Assembly (NCBI GenBank): GCA_026260175.1
Contig: JAKCWW010001116.1
Coordinates: forward strand, 1-64,000
Length of the DNA: 64,000 bases
Direction of reading: 5' to 3'
Source: Reticulitermes lucifugus
Lineage: Eukaryota; Arthropoda; Insecta; Blattodea; Rhinotermitidae
The notes beneath the pieces are model-generated. The model was not told where the DNA came from, searched no databases, and saw nothing but the letters and a program-made list of their open reading frames with translations. Shown one piece after another: positions 1 through 11,188 of the stretch. Each line of letters starts with the position of its first letter. Within the stretch, counting starts at the first letter, position 1. Both the position numbers and the translations under genes were made by a program.

Positions 1-1091
1 AATATCTTGACTAGCTGACGACCTGTTAGCTTCTCAAGAAGGACTCTGCTCCATGGAGTTAGTCTTACACAAATATGTTGCAGCTAGAATCAAAATTGTG
101 TATAATTGAAGCACTAAAATTGTTGTGGGATTGCTAATGGGAACACGTTATTAATATGTCAGATAAATGACAGCGCAATATCGACAAAAGTATGAAGAAT
201 ATGTTGAGTTAGTCGATAATAAAAAAGAGACATCTGTACCGTTAATGACACTTTGCATTTTTTTGGACGAGGTGGAGATAAATCTTTAACTGAAATCATA
301 AACGTTATAGATTTTTTCCACATTATGTATTAAAATTTAACACACTACTTTTCAGGGACAGGCTCAGTCCTCCTCTCAGGCTTGCTAATTCCAAAACAAA
401 ATGTTACTACGTAATCATTATTTACATTCTGATCAGAGAAGGACTAGGGTCATATTAGTAAATAAGGCACATTTCAGGGACAGTTTAAAAACTATGGCTA
501 TGCAAATCTCACTAAGCATCTGATACACGATGTACATCAATAATCACCATATGTATTTACTTTCACTGAAGAATAGCTCTTGTAACAGCCTTTATTTAAT
601 CAGAATGTAAAGGATTATTACATGGTAACATTTTGATTTGGAAGGAAAGAGCCTGAAGACGGGAGCCGATCGTGTCTCCAGAAAGTAGTGTGTTAAAATT
701 CAATGCATTAGACGATGGAAAAATGCGAAATATATAATGATTTTGTGTATAATTTTCATAAACAATGTGAGACCAATTGTGCCCTCATCAGTGTTGATGA
801 CAAAATTGTATATATAATAAGCAACTTCAGTGTAGCTTTTATCAAGAAACGTAATTTTGGAAGATATTATATTAACGTACATAAAGACTACATAACAAAC
901 ATCAGACAATAGCGAAATATGCAGAAATAAAATTGTGGATTTAGAAATGTAGTCCACGATCGTGTCAAACAGTACTGTCTAAGCGTAGTAAAAGAGCCAA
1001 AGCTGCTCCCAAAGTTATGTACAGAACCACACAAATCTTGCTTTCGGAGACCAAAACTTTCAAGATGATAAGGTTACTAAAGAATATTTAG
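1..1091. other. AT-rich sequence, no gene recognised
   Basis: No motif or homology is recognised. A 65-codon open frame on the plus strand (715-912) starts with Met but shows no known domain. It could be a decayed N-terminal piece of the hAT transposon that follows, but the zinc-finger (BED) residues expected there are not visible. Confidence 0.4.
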
Positions 1092-1850
1092 TTGTATCAG
1101 GAGGTTTCTTATTTAATAAATTTAAAAATAAAACCAAGTATGCAGTTCACTGAAGAAGGTAGATTTATCTTAAAGTACTGTCAGCAGAAGAGTAAAAATG
1201 AACAGCTGAGAAAAGATCTTAAAATATTTGAATATTTCAGCTTTCAGATAGATGAGCCAACTAATATCTTTGATGTTTCCAAGTTACTTGTTTTTATTCA
1301 TATGCTCTTCGAAGATGGTAATATTAAGGAGGAGCTGTTGAAAACAATAGCGTCACGTGGTAAGACCAAACTAATTTCACAGCCTTTATGCTGGCCTTCT
1401 GTAAATGTATATTTCTATTCATAAATTTGTGTTAATCATCAGAGTAGTTTCTAAAAGTGAGTGTATGAATTTCGCTGTGAATTTCATTACTAATCCTTTT
1501 CAAGAACGGGATATAAGTGAGAGCGCTGAACTCGTTCCTTTTGTATTCAAGGAAAATGTGAGTGAAGTAGAACTTATTAATTTGTAGACGGACTTATTGC
1601 TGGAAATAAGAGTGAATGGCACAAAGTTTTGTAATTTAATGTCGTACGTGCAGTGTTCTGTTCTATACCGAGTGACATTAAATGTGCTGGACTATTTCGG
1701 TTCTACTTAAGCGAATCAGGATTTCAACAATAAAAATAACTAAAGTCAAAACACAGACCAATAATAAATAATGTGTATTTGCGTGACTTGGGTTGTGGCC
1801 ATTATCAAGTACACTCCCAACTACAGTAAGTTAGAAGTGTCACGTATCAC
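1092..1850 (+). pseudogene. hAT-superfamily transposase fossil (ZBED5/SCAND3-like group)
   Basis: Seen: one frame reads FQIDEPTNIFDVSKLLVFI followed by HMLFEDGNIKEELL (about 1230-1345). This resembles the transposase core around the first catalytic Asp, usually written as QLDESTDV..AQLLVFVRYVFEG..EELL. Further on, VNFITNPFQERDI and VSEVELINL (about 1470-1587), then LDYFGST, a shifted LSESGFQQ and LKSKHRPIINNVYLRDL (about 1688-1795) match the C-terminal hAT dimerisation region (NPF.., EELIDLQ.., FGSTYLCESGFS.., K.K.R..L....L..CLRLA). About 200-300 internal residues between the Asp block and the NPF block are missing, and stops and frame changes interrupt the rest, so this is a dead, internally deleted copy. 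Inferred: cut-and-paste DNA transposon; terminal repeats were not found. Confidence 0.75.
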
Positions 1851-2285
1851 ATTTCTTTCCATAACGATATTCTGATGGACTATTTTCCAAAGAAAACATT
1901 ACCTAAACTCACTTTTCAATAAAACTAAACGAAACACACTATTTAATAAATGCATTTTGAGTCTGTTAATCTACCAGTTTTCATGTTCCTACGATTACTC
2001 TATGAGTTGTATTGTTACATTTTTATAAGCAAAACAAACTTACTGAATAATCCGGTTATATTTGTCTGTTTCCCTTTACGTGTTACTTTACGAAATTATG
2101 CATAATACTTTAAAGGTTTATGAGCTTTTCCTTTATTAAGACTTGCATTATATTAGTAATTGATTTGGTAAAATTGTGCTAAAAATGAGGACAACCTGGC
2201 GTAGGTCGCGAAATGTATTCTAAAGTAAAATTTTCATTTCATGTTATTCATGGCCGTACATTAATTGATAATTTACATAAGACAA
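1851..2285. other. AT-rich spacer, nothing recognised
   Basis: Low-complexity AT-rich sequence between the hAT remnant and the next element. No open frame or repeat motif is recognised. Confidence 0.4.
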
Positions 2286-2337
2286 GGCCAACAAAACGCA
2301 CAATATTATTGTACATAATTTAGAATTAAAATATTAC

Positions 2338-2382
2338 AACTCCAACATGTTTCGACCGTCTTCCGGTCATCTTGAGGGAGTT
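2338..2382 (-). ncRNA. Hammerhead-ribozyme-like motif, left arm
   Basis: Read on the minus strand: stem I AACUCC, core CUCAAGA (consensus CUGANGA, position 5 changed), extra U, stem II GACCG with CGGUC (5 perfect pairs), GAAAC, ACAUGU palindrome, U at the cleavage position, then GGAGUU. The two halves of stem I pair over 6 bases without mismatch. The layout is that of a type I hammerhead with a very short stem III. The G5 change suggests that it is inactive. Confidence 0.5.
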
Positions 2383-2470
2383 CAATTGTATGTATAAAAC
2401 AGATTGTTATGTAAATAAATTGAATAATTTATTTACGAAACGTCTATGTTTTATACATATAATTGATGTG

Positions 2471-2513
2471 ATTCCCTGAAGGTGACCCGAAGAGAGTGGA
2501 AATATGTAGGAGT
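2471..2513 (+). ncRNA. Hammerhead-ribozyme-like motif, right arm, degenerate
   Basis: Stem I AUUCC pairs with GGAGU (one G-U). The core is CUGAAGG, followed by U and a weak stem II starting GACCC, then GGAAA, UAUGU and A. Position 9 is G instead of A. It faces the motif at 2338-2382. Confidence 0.4.
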
Positions 2514-2564
2514 TGTAATATTTTCATTGTAAGTTGTATATAGTAATATTGTGCATTATTGGTG

Positions 2565-3086
2565 CTATCATATATCATTAACATTTTCATATCAACACAA
2601 TGCTTTCATTGTAAGTGATATAGAGAAAAGCACGCAGTTACAAGTATATATAATTACAGCAATTTCACGTTTAGATTGTTGACTTTTCCGTTACCCGCAT
2701 AATGGCCAATTTGTGTCTAGTTGCCCGCTCAACAAGAACAGTTGTGCGGGCCTATCTCAGACCATTGCTGCTTGGCCTGATATAACGACGCACGTCTCTT
2801 ACCGGACAGTGTGTATTACGTACTTGCCTGCAGTAAGTCTGGCGGCAACTTTACACGCTTGCTGCTATTTGTGATGGTTTTATAAACGTGGAAGTCTTTC
2901 TGACAACTTAGGCTGTTTCGTAAAAGACCATTGCCATATGCCTACCGCTTTATACTCTTTACCACTGCTACAATTTACAAATGACAAGCAAAAGTAGGTG
3001 GGCCCATGTAAATTACATTATCACGCCATTTCATGTTAAGTATAAAATAACTTTTAAATATTTAAGTAAATCCAAATAACCAGCAA
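2565..3086. other. Unassigned sequence
   Basis: No open frame or repeat recognised. A somewhat GC-richer block (about 2690-2870) has no identifiable motif. The last 13 bases (3074-3086) are the left target duplication of the following SINE. Confidence 0.4.
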
Positions 3087-3369
3087 ATGCCGTGCCATAG
3101 CTCAGGCGGTTAGACGCCGGCCTCTCACCGCGGAGGTCTGGGTTCGATCCCAGGTCGGTTCATGTGGGATTTTTGGTGGACAAAGTGGCACTGGGACTGG
3201 TTTTTCTCCGAGTACTTCGGTTTTACCCTGTCAATTTCATTCCAAAATTGCTCCATTAAAACGGAAAAGCAGAAAAACCTTATCATCTTCATCTTTCTCA
3301 TAGGGTTGCACAATAGCCTTGAAGGCGTCGTGCGTCCGTAGTGTCTGCTACTAGGCTCTTCAATAAAAA
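3087..3369 (+). mobile_element. tRNA-derived SINE, family A, complete copy
   Basis: Pol III A box TAGCTCAGGCGG (3098-3109) and B box GGTTCGATCCC (3141-3151) sit in a tRNA-like head, followed by a tRNA-unrelated body and an A-rich end (CAATAAAAAA). A perfect 13-bp target duplication AAATAACCAGCAA lies at 3074-3086 and 3370-3382, which shows LINE-mediated insertion. Diverged relatives lie near 6833, 28436 and 48440. Confidence 0.9.
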
Positions 3370-3382
3370 AAATAACCAGCAA

Positions 3383-4686
3383 CCAGATTATACTTGTTTT
3401 TACAAGTAACTGAGTACCAATATATCCACCAGTTACTTAGTATGCAGAAATAATTAATTACAATTAATATACTTTTCAAATATGCGTACACAGTGACATG
3501 TTCCTTCATTGTTAATGAATCAAAGTAAAGGACACGGTGTAAGAGAACGAGGAATTAAAAATATTATTGGAGAAAAGAGAACATATAATCGTAGTTTCGT
3601 AGTAGTATGAGAAGTAAAATGAGCCAGTAGACCAACGCAAATAATGCATGGATCTGAGCTTCCCAAGAACATGATGTTAACGGTAAAGAATCACAATCCA
3701 GTATGTGTTTGAAGGACAGTAAGCACACTGGGTACTGGCTTCATGACCATGTTCATGCCAGCTGACACATTAACAAATTATGGTATTTAGTCTCACCGAA
3801 TTTTCTTAGTAGGCAGGCACCGTCAAGATAAGACAAACTTGCCTAAATAAAATAAAATTAGCTGTTTATGCCCTTTGCGTTGAAACGTAAGATACCTGCC
3901 GACGTACCCCGTACAGTCATCAAACTTCAATAAAGAAGTGATATAAAATCTAAATAAATATACTCGGTACAGTAGAAAAAATAATAAAATATTTATTCCA
4001 TAATAAATTTAAATTAAAAACTTTTAAGAAAATCTGACTATTATATTATCAGTATATCTCACTGAATATTTTATACAACGTAAGGATATGCAATTTAATG
4101 CCAATAGTCTATTACGTAACATTTAGTTGATACACGGCACAAGAATTGCAGGTATTGAAATTGACTTGCCTATATGGAGCCGCTTAGAAAATAAGCAACG
4201 ACAGGAAAGGGACAAACTCACCTGTAAAAGGCTTATCTCTGTACATAGTACAAAACGACAGCTCTTAATAATCTCTCACCATGTATTTGATTGGGTTTCT
4301 AGTTATAAATATGAGAAAGATATAGAAAACAAAGAAGTGAGGAGTAAGTTTTGATCAGTATTACAGTGCCGATTTAGAAAAAAAAGGCATGATATATATA
4401 TATATATATATACGTAGCAGAACCTTTTAGTCCGTATCATCCTTTTTCAGGCTTCATACTGTAATATTCGTAACGTAAATGTCTGTCCGAGATTGTTGAC
4501 TTACTGAAGCCAGATGTTTTTGTCGAAGTGGTTTCATATGCAAAATATAAACTCGAGAATATGAATGTTATCTTTGTATAATATCGCGTTACAAATTAAA
4601 TAAAGATGTTTATAACCTAAATCGAATTATCTTTGAAATTCAATGGATTTAAACCAATGATTTTAAAAACGCTGAAATTTTATTTA
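3383..4686. other. AT-rich unassigned sequence with (TA)n
   Basis: A TA dinucleotide run lies at 4392-4412. A 75-codon plus-strand frame (4127-4354) has no recognisable domain and is probably chance. Nothing else is seen. Confidence 0.4.
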
Positions 4687-4810
4687 TTTGGCTATTGATT
4701 TGAAAACTGGGAAATCTGGGTTTGATTATCGTAGAGGACAGAATTGGTTTTCATTTCTACAGCGTCCAGACTGTTCTAGGGCTCAAGAGTTCCCACGTTC
4801 AGTGAGTACC
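4687..4810 (+). repeat. Diverged SINE-like fragment
   Basis: CTGGGTTTGATTATCG resembles a B box. The following TTTTCATTTCTACAGCGTCCAG recalls the body of SINE family C (TTTTCAGC..CCGTCCAGA). The resemblance is low, and this is a tentative call. Confidence 0.3.
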
Positions 4811-5759
4811 GGCAATTACTTTCGTGGGCATAGGGGTTTGGGCGCGTGAGGCTAACAAATCGCCTCTATATTCTGTTGAAGTAAAATATTGCATGGAGCG
4901 GTACCTCCGTTTGCCAATATTTGTCCCTGGTATAGTGCGTTACTACGCACAGAAACAGCCGCTTTTATGTTTATTAAATATTGCTCTATACTTTCCCTTT
5001 CCCCTTGTGTTACATTTTCCTTGCGTGCTTTCTCATTTTATGCTGTCCAATTTGTGCGTGCAGTGCGTCTGATAAGTTGGCTCCACTGCTTTCACACACA
5101 CATTTGTATTAAATAAGCAAAATAAAGAAATAGAGGGTTGAGGTTGAGGAATGCATTTGAGCTAACAGTCTAGTTTGAGTGTTCATTGAGGCTCGCAATG
5201 GCGTTAGGACGAGAGTTTCTTGTGGATGCTCTCTGTCAGAAGCCTGGAAACATTATTACAGTCTCTGAATGGTGCTGCGAGATCCTCAGGCGTTTGGCCA
5301 TTCCTATTTACGGGACGATTCCCTTACTTCACAAATTGGTGTCCCCATGGACTAGAAGAGCCCCTTTATGCCACGGTCTCTTTTCAGGGGTTTTTACCCT
5401 CGGGGGTAGAGACTTTTCTAACGCATTCGTGACTTGTGGACGCTTCGAAACCACTTCTACCACCTCACACCATCCCTCCTTTCAAGTCTGGAAAGGGAAG
5501 TGGAAGATTCAATTTGTGGAAAATGTGGTGAGCGAAGTGACCCCACCCGCTCCAACAATCTAAAGACTCCGTCGTTATTTCTGCACCACATCTGGGGCAA
5601 GGATTTTGCTTCTACTATACTGAGACCACTGAAAGAATTCTCATGTACGGCGGAAATGATGGCACGCAAGGATTCCTACTCTTTGCCTAATGTTGTGTTC
5701 CACTCCAGTTCTGTCTTGCCTAAGTCAACCAGCTCCAAGAGCTTGTAGCTACAGTTGAG
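4811..5759. other. GC-richer stretch with overlapping unassigned ORFs
   Basis: Several open frames overlap here: plus 4824-5072, 5186-5563 (125 codons, beginning MALGREFLVDALCQKPG) and 5434-5748, and minus 5457-5669. None shows a domain that I recognise. Openness on both strands and base composition above the surroundings suggest an old exon, a processed insertion or a transposon piece. No splice structure could be supported, so I do not call a gene. Confidence 0.35.
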
Positions 5760-6832
5760 TCAACAACAGGGGCGATACAAGTAGTGGAAAGTATAGTAAA
5801 AATGTTGCTCTCACACTTTAACTACCCTGCAATATGTATATATGTGTATAGAGAGGAGAAAGAGAGAGTTAGAGAAACACAGCAGAGAGAGAAAGAGACA
5901 GCAATTTTAGACAGTGGCAAGTGATGGGAGTGGGAAAGGCATGCAGAAGAGTGATAGTTGCTATTTAGTAGGATGGGGAAAATCTGTGTCTATTCTTTCT
6001 CTGTCTCAGATGTAGCGAAGTTCATCATGTACATATCGCTTATAACATTCTTGTGAACAGACTGTCTAGAAGAATGGAAAGGCATGTAGGGAACTATACT
6101 ACAGGGGGAAGTGTAATGGTGCGAAGGAGATATGGCGGCGTTCGAACCATGACCTCAGAATAATACTGTAACTATCAGGCCTACTTCAAATGCAATGGGT
6201 AAGTCGCAACATTTATACGTACTTCATAACGGCAAAAAAAGTGATAATGTCGAGGCCTATTTTTGAAGTATCATCCTGTTACTTGCCTTAGTCAGAATAC
6301 CCGTGTACCAGCTGGTATTTGAAACAGACTGCTCCCAAATATCAGCAAGAAACTTCAGAGCTTGAAACAACTCATTAGGCATCAGCATTAATTTATCCTC
6401 CCAATAGTAATTAATACTGCCATCGTTATCACAATTGAATCGGTTATTTCAAAAGGTAATATGCACAGGCCGTACTTGTGGCCTTTTAGAATTAACAGTA
6501 GAATCACAACTGTTTTTGTGGATGAGAGAGATGTCACAAGTTAACCTTTTCAAAAGTGGTGAGAACAAAGAAGGCCGAGAGAGCACTAAGGTGGAAGAAA
6601 CGCAAAATTCCAAAACATGTCACGCTGCATTTCCGAAATAAGCGTTTCAGTTGTTTTCATTATGCTTGCCATCACCCTCATATCATCACCAGCATCATCG
6701 TCATAAATATGATTATTATCACAATATTATCATCATCATCATCGCAATCACCATCTTTAATAGAATTATTACTGTCCACTTTATAATCTCAATATTTACC
6801 GTAGTCACTGTCTGCGTGTTGCTACATATCAG
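5760..6832. other. Unassigned sequence with AG-rich and ATC-type simple repeats
   Basis: A purine-rich GA/AG block lies at about 5848-5905 and an imperfect CAT/ATC run at about 6663-6760. Short open frames overlap the simple repeat. Nothing else is recognised. Confidence 0.45.
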
Positions 6833-7035
6833 GTGCAGACCACGGATGCTCGAGTTACATATGATGCAAGTACATGTGGGATCTGTTAGGACAAAGAGGG
6901 CGTGGGACAGGTTTCTCTCATTGCTTCGGCTCCTTCCCTGTCGTCATCATTCTATCAATGCTCCATAATCCATTCATCTCCCATCAGCGCTATATCGTCG
7001 TGAATTAGCAGTCGAGAGCGTCGTTAAATAAAAAC
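6833..7035 (+). repeat. SINE family A, diverged 5'-incomplete copy
   Basis: ATGTGGGATCTGTTAGGACA.. GGGACAGGTTTCTC.. GCTTCGGCTCCTTCCCTGTC.. CAATGCTCC tracks the body of the complete family A SINE at 3087-3369 block by block. The tRNA head is poorly preserved. Confidence 0.6.
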
Positions 7036-8099
7036 CTTCTCTCTCTCTCCCCCCCCCTCCCCCATCAAATGCAGACGACTTGCTTTTCCAAACGCCTCTT
7101 CAAAAGTTCATTGGGTTATTTTTTGGCCACCTACCAGTTCTTAGGGCTCACAAGGGAAGCCGACTGCAAAGAAATACATTATTAAGTCCAGAGCATGGGA
7201 CCGTTATTAGCTACGTGGCACGTGACATATACAGTACACGACAGAAGGTTAGAAGGTCTTTAATTAAAAGTAACATGAAATCTTCTTTTACAGAAAGATC
7301 GATGCAAAATATAACTCCTTCAAGCATAGTAATAATCATGTGTACTAACTACTTTAATATTAGAAAGAACATGCACTTAACCCACATATTGTGTTTATGA
7401 GTTTCATACATTTCTCAGAATAAACAGTGATTATTTCCTTAAAGAGAATTAACTAATTTGACTTTGTAAGGAACATGTAGTTTATTTACAATGCTGTAGA
7501 AAATTAATTTTTAAAAACTGTTTAGACGTATTTCAGGCTTTACGGATTTCGTGAAGAAAAGAATAGCATCAGAAATTGTAAGCAAACGAGAAAAGAAAGA
7601 GGAGCGGCATGGCTTAATATTTATATATATTACATTAGAAAAACGTGGACAAATTTTGTCTCACTGCACAAATATACCATCACTGAGTACATCGCACATG
7701 GAAATTATCTTAAGCAGTCATTATTTATCCTGCGTATAAAAAAGATATCATGTAGAACTGATGGGAGAATGGGAGAAGGGTGACATAAACAGAAATAAGC
7801 TTCATGAGCAGAACTGGAGCGACACACCAATTTGGATTGTGAGAGAATTTAAGAAATTTTGAGACAAGCACACAATTTAAAAAGTAATAAAATTTGTAGG
7901 AAAATACAGAAGGAATGGTAAGAACACGTGGAAAGAATTAGCTCTGACAGTATTTAGGAAAATGCCTTAAATGTAAATGTAAAATTTAAAATGAATTTTG
8001 GAAAAGGTGAGAAAGGGTGGAAGGAATCTGGTTTGTAATATACGTAGCTGGTCTCAAGAGGACTAATAATAGAATTAATCGTGACAAGTACTTCAATTA
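7036..8099. other. Unassigned AT-rich sequence
   Basis: A pyrimidine run lies at about 7039-7062. Open frames at 7080-7400 and 7551-7739 have no recognisable domain. Confidence 0.4.
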
Positions 8100-8195
8100 A
8101 ACCGCGACATCTGAGGTTATTAAGGCGGTGTCTTTGAAGATCAGAGTTTCCTTGGATGTTACGCCATGTCGACGGGTAAATATTACATCTCAATG
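8100..8195 (+). repeat. Repeat family D, fragment
   Basis: GAAGATCAGAGTTTCCTTGG, ATGTTACGCC and GACGGGTAAATATTA align in order with the arm of family D near 58330 (GAGATCTTCGCTCTTCCGGG, then ATTTTATGCAG, then TGATTTGTATTTA). This is an old, partial copy. Confidence 0.4.
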
Positions 8196-9094
8196 ATCGT
8201 GAGCTGTTGAAAAGTCAACAGAGCGTGATATCTCCTAAAACTTGAATCTTCAAGTATTAAATTGCGGAAACACGGCTGTGTCGAAATGGTCGGTTAAGGT
8301 TTTAAAAGTATTAGTTAGATACGTATATATTTATTTATATGTAATTTTTTTAATGGCGCTAGCGTCTAATGATATTAATGTTGGTGAAATTTGTTGTAAA
8401 CGTAGATCAAGAACAAAACTACGAACTAGGGCAGCTATTAGAAGCATATAAAATACAATAAACAAAAGAGAGTATAATATGTTGCCCCTTTCTGCGTGTG
8501 TAAAAATTATGTATGGAAACAAAATATGAGTTTTATCACTTACATTTTTTGGGACTTTGTCCGTTGTCACAACACAAAAAAACACACACCGTGTTGGAAA
8601 ATAGCTGTTTCCGCCTTGAGGTGAAGATTTACTTTATCTGATGATGGAGAAAGGCAGTTTCGAAAACGTTATGTGGTATTTTGTGTAGTGACAATGGAAA
8701 GAGTCCTAGTAAATAAAAGTGATAAAACCTACGTGAAAACAGTGTCAAAAATTCTTATGGTTCAATTAGAAAATGAGTATTTAAATATGAATCTTACCTT
8801 CAGTAATTAACCTCATAAGATAAAGCATTGAAACAAAGTACGAAATATTAACTGTTTTAATAAGTTGTATTCATAAATAAACATCTTCAATAGCAATTGT
8901 ATTTAATTAAACATAAGCGAAGATAACAAAAATTTACCGAAATATAATGACTTAAAAATTTTAATTAAACAAAACCGAAATATATTTGTCAGTTGGGTTT
9001 AAGAAGTTTAACTTGTGAAAGTAAAAGTGGGGTCGCCGCTGTGTTTAAGTACCACGCCACCAAAAGGTATCAGTTAATGGAAGTATAGTTCTAT
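8196..9094. other. AT-rich sequence with one degenerate hammerhead-like core
   Basis: At 8638-8677 (plus) the sequence reads CTGATGATGGAGAAAGGCAG followed by TTTCGAAAACGTTATG. This has a consensus CUGAUGA core and GAAAA but only a weak stem II. No other feature is seen. Confidence 0.3.
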
Positions 9095-9321
9095 GGCCGC
9101 GTTCTCACGGGGCGTGAACCACGCGCGTGAATCACACTTTCGTGGGCCACTACCCGTGTGAACGCGGAGTCGTGGACCTTGCGTGTGACGTCAGCAGTCC
9201 ACGATCCTGTCTTGGCAGGATCAAACCATGTTTGATTTTCAGTCGTGGTGCTGGCGTTCGTGAGGTAAGATGTCGCCAGCGTGATTCACGCGCGTCGTTC
9301 ACGCCCCGTGAGAACGCGGCC
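9095..9321. mobile_element. GC-rich MITE, 227 bp, 41-bp terminal inverted repeats
   Basis: The left end (9095-9135, starting GGCCGCGTTCTCACGGGG) and the right end (9281-9321) are inverted repeats with 40 of 41 positions identical. TAT lies immediately outside both ends (9092-9094, 9322-9324) and may be a 3-bp target duplication. There is no coding capacity. The GC content contrasts strongly with the surroundings. A perfect TGACGTCA lies inside at 9186-9193. The superfamily is uncertain: PIF/Harbinger or a relative by TIR style. Confidence 0.85.
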
Positions 9322-9424
9322 TATGCTTTCTTAATCTCAAACGTGACAACTTTGGCTTGAGAACAGAACTAACGATAACCGTTGTTTTGGTGGCTAGATG
9401 GGTCTCAGAGCAAGTCTGGAAGCT

Positions 9425-9710
9425 GCAAAGGTATGATGTTCAGCCTAGAACAGGCCATGAAGAGCCAGAGGGGTAGTAAAGGATAGCTCAACTTTTTCTT
9501 TAACCTCGGCGCTAGATGGAGTGGGTGGTCAACGCCACGCCCTGATCACTTTATCCCTGGGAAAAAGATCTGGTGCCCATTTTACAGGAGGCTGGGTGGG
9601 CTCCAGTGCCGGTCTGGAATGGTGCGGAAAACCGCCCCCCACCGGGATTCGATCTCCGGAATCTCCAACCCGTAGCGAGTCACTATACCGACTGACCTAT
9701 CGCTGTCGAC
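9425..9710 (-). mobile_element. SINE family C, near full length
   Basis: On the minus strand: tRNA-like head with GTCAGTCGGTATAGTGACTC and B box GATCGAATCCC, then the typical body (CACCCACTCCATCTAGCGCC, GAGGTTAAAG, TGGCCTGTTCTAGG). CTGGAAGCT flanks both sides (9416-9424 and 9711-9719), a probable 9-bp target duplication. Other copies are at 33661, 31828, 39218, 47586, 19410 and 60561. Confidence 0.85.
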
Positions 9711-9719
9711 CTGGAAGCT

Positions 9720-10919
9720 CTAATCGACAAGACGATCCGGCAATCAAACTCCAATTCTCAGTTCGTCCAAATCCATAACCTTGTCACTGCGAAAAACATA
9801 TTAATAACAGACCCTAAGAATAACGAGTTGTATCCAGTTATGTCCAGGATAAACTGTCGCTACAGAGCTATTCGTTGACAAAAATTTGAAAATACTTGGC
9901 AAGAGACGAGAGCCGGAGAGTGAAAGTTTTGTCCCCAAACAGACTGCAGTGTTTTACTTCTTTATATAATATAAAACAGCAAAAGGCATTTCGTTAGAAC
10001 AAATGGTAAACTCTTAGCAGCATGAAATGTATATAAATTTCAACGTTCTAAAATTCATATAAACATTCAGTTCCTCTCTCACAAAGACCAGCATGCTAAA
10101 GCTGTTCGAGGAATAATCGCTGATAATACTGAAAATTATATGACGGACATAAACACAGCCTGTGAGCAAAATTATGGATTTTGAATCAGGTAGAGCATGT
10201 GTGTATACAGATGTCACTGCGCTTTAAAATGTTAAATTTGTTTAATCTGTCAAAATTTAAAGTGAAAGCCGGGTTTGCTTCTACAAATGAATATTAAATT
10301 GTGAATGTTAAAATAACTAAGTTCTATTCAAAACGCTTTTTAAAAGCAGATCATAATAAGACAAATGGACGTGAGCTACATGCTACAAATTCATAAGGCC
10401 GGTTAGTTCGACCGATAAAAAACAAAGCACCTTACACATTAAAATTATCTCGTTATTCTGTTAGAATTGTTCACGGATGCGTTGTTGCCAACTGCGCTTA
10501 ATATTTCATCCTGATTTACACAGAATTACTTTCAACAAAAATTGCATCCTCTGTAATAGTTACAGTTCGTTACGTCTTTTTGTTACAGCAGATTGAAAAC
10601 GAAACAAATGGACTAGTGTACTACATATACATATATACATATATATAGGTCAATTGATCCGTTCGTTTACGCAAATCCAAACTGTATTGGACAGGAAATC
10701 CGTGATTGGCTGCGGGAGGGAAAAGAGGTCCAAAGCGTTGTCAAATTTAAATGCATGATTATTTATTGAGGAGGACTGTGTCCTTAAACAGAGGATAGCA
10801 GGCCTGTATCTGACAGCTTTTTCTGTCCAAACCCATGAGGAGTTACAGTTTAGAAACATGCTGTGGAAAGCCGGCTAAGTTCACTATGCTGAAGAATATG
10901 ATGAGAATAAGGCGCAAGC
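9720..10919. other. Unassigned AT-rich sequence
   Basis: A short TATACA/TATA run lies at about 10624-10648. Minus-strand frames at 10014-10217 and 10650-10859 have no recognisable domain. Confidence 0.4.
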
Positions 10920-10932
10920 ACTGGAATTATAG

Positions 10933-11175
10933 AGGGGCACGCGGTGGCGCAGTTGTTTGAGGCACTGCGCTACAAACCGGAAAGTCGCGGGTTCGATTTT
11001 GATTGACATAATCGTTTCGGTCGCACTATGGCCATGGGGTCGACTCAGCCTCTAACAGAAATGANNNNNNNNNNNNNNNNNNNNNNNNNNNNNNNNNNNN
11101 NNNNNNNNNNNNNNGCCTCGACCTCCTGGAGCCCTAAGGGCCTGTCAAGGCCTGTAATGGGATTGCTTTAGCTTT
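10933..11175 (+). mobile_element. tRNA-derived SINE, family B, with assembly gap inside
   Basis: A box TGGCGCAGTTG (10945-10955) and a B-box-like GGTTCGATTTT (10990-11000) lie in the head. The body matches the second copy at 50208-50513 (CACTATGGCC, GGTCGACTCAGCCTCTAACA, CCTCGACCTCCTGG). A perfect 13-bp target duplication ACTGGAATTATAG lies at 10920-10932 and 11176-11188. About 50 unknown bases interrupt the body. Confidence 0.9.
11065..11114. other. Assembly gap (50 N)
   Basis: Run of N inside SINE B. The intact copy at 50208 suggests that the missing part is the middle of the SINE body. Confidence 0.99.
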
Positions 11176-11188
11176 ACTGGAATTATAG

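Larger units (their letters stand above)
2286..2564. mobile_element. Inverted-repeat Penelope-like end pair with two facing hammerhead-like motifs
   Basis: The outer ends read CCAACAAAACGCACAATATT on the left and its inverse (AATATTGTGCATTATTGGTG) on the right. The arms, about 110 bp each, contain facing hammerhead-like motifs (2338-2382 minus, 2471-2513 plus). The same terminal sequence borders the element at 15012-16037, which carries a Penelope-type endonuclease fragment, so this is assigned to the same family by inference. No coding sequence lies between the arms. A plain foldback MITE is the alternative. Confidence 0.6.

Noticed and set aside
3098-3151. A and B boxes suggesting a tRNA gene
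   Set aside because: The head continues into a SINE body with a target duplication, and the cloverleaf is not complete. The same applies to the other tRNA-like heads.
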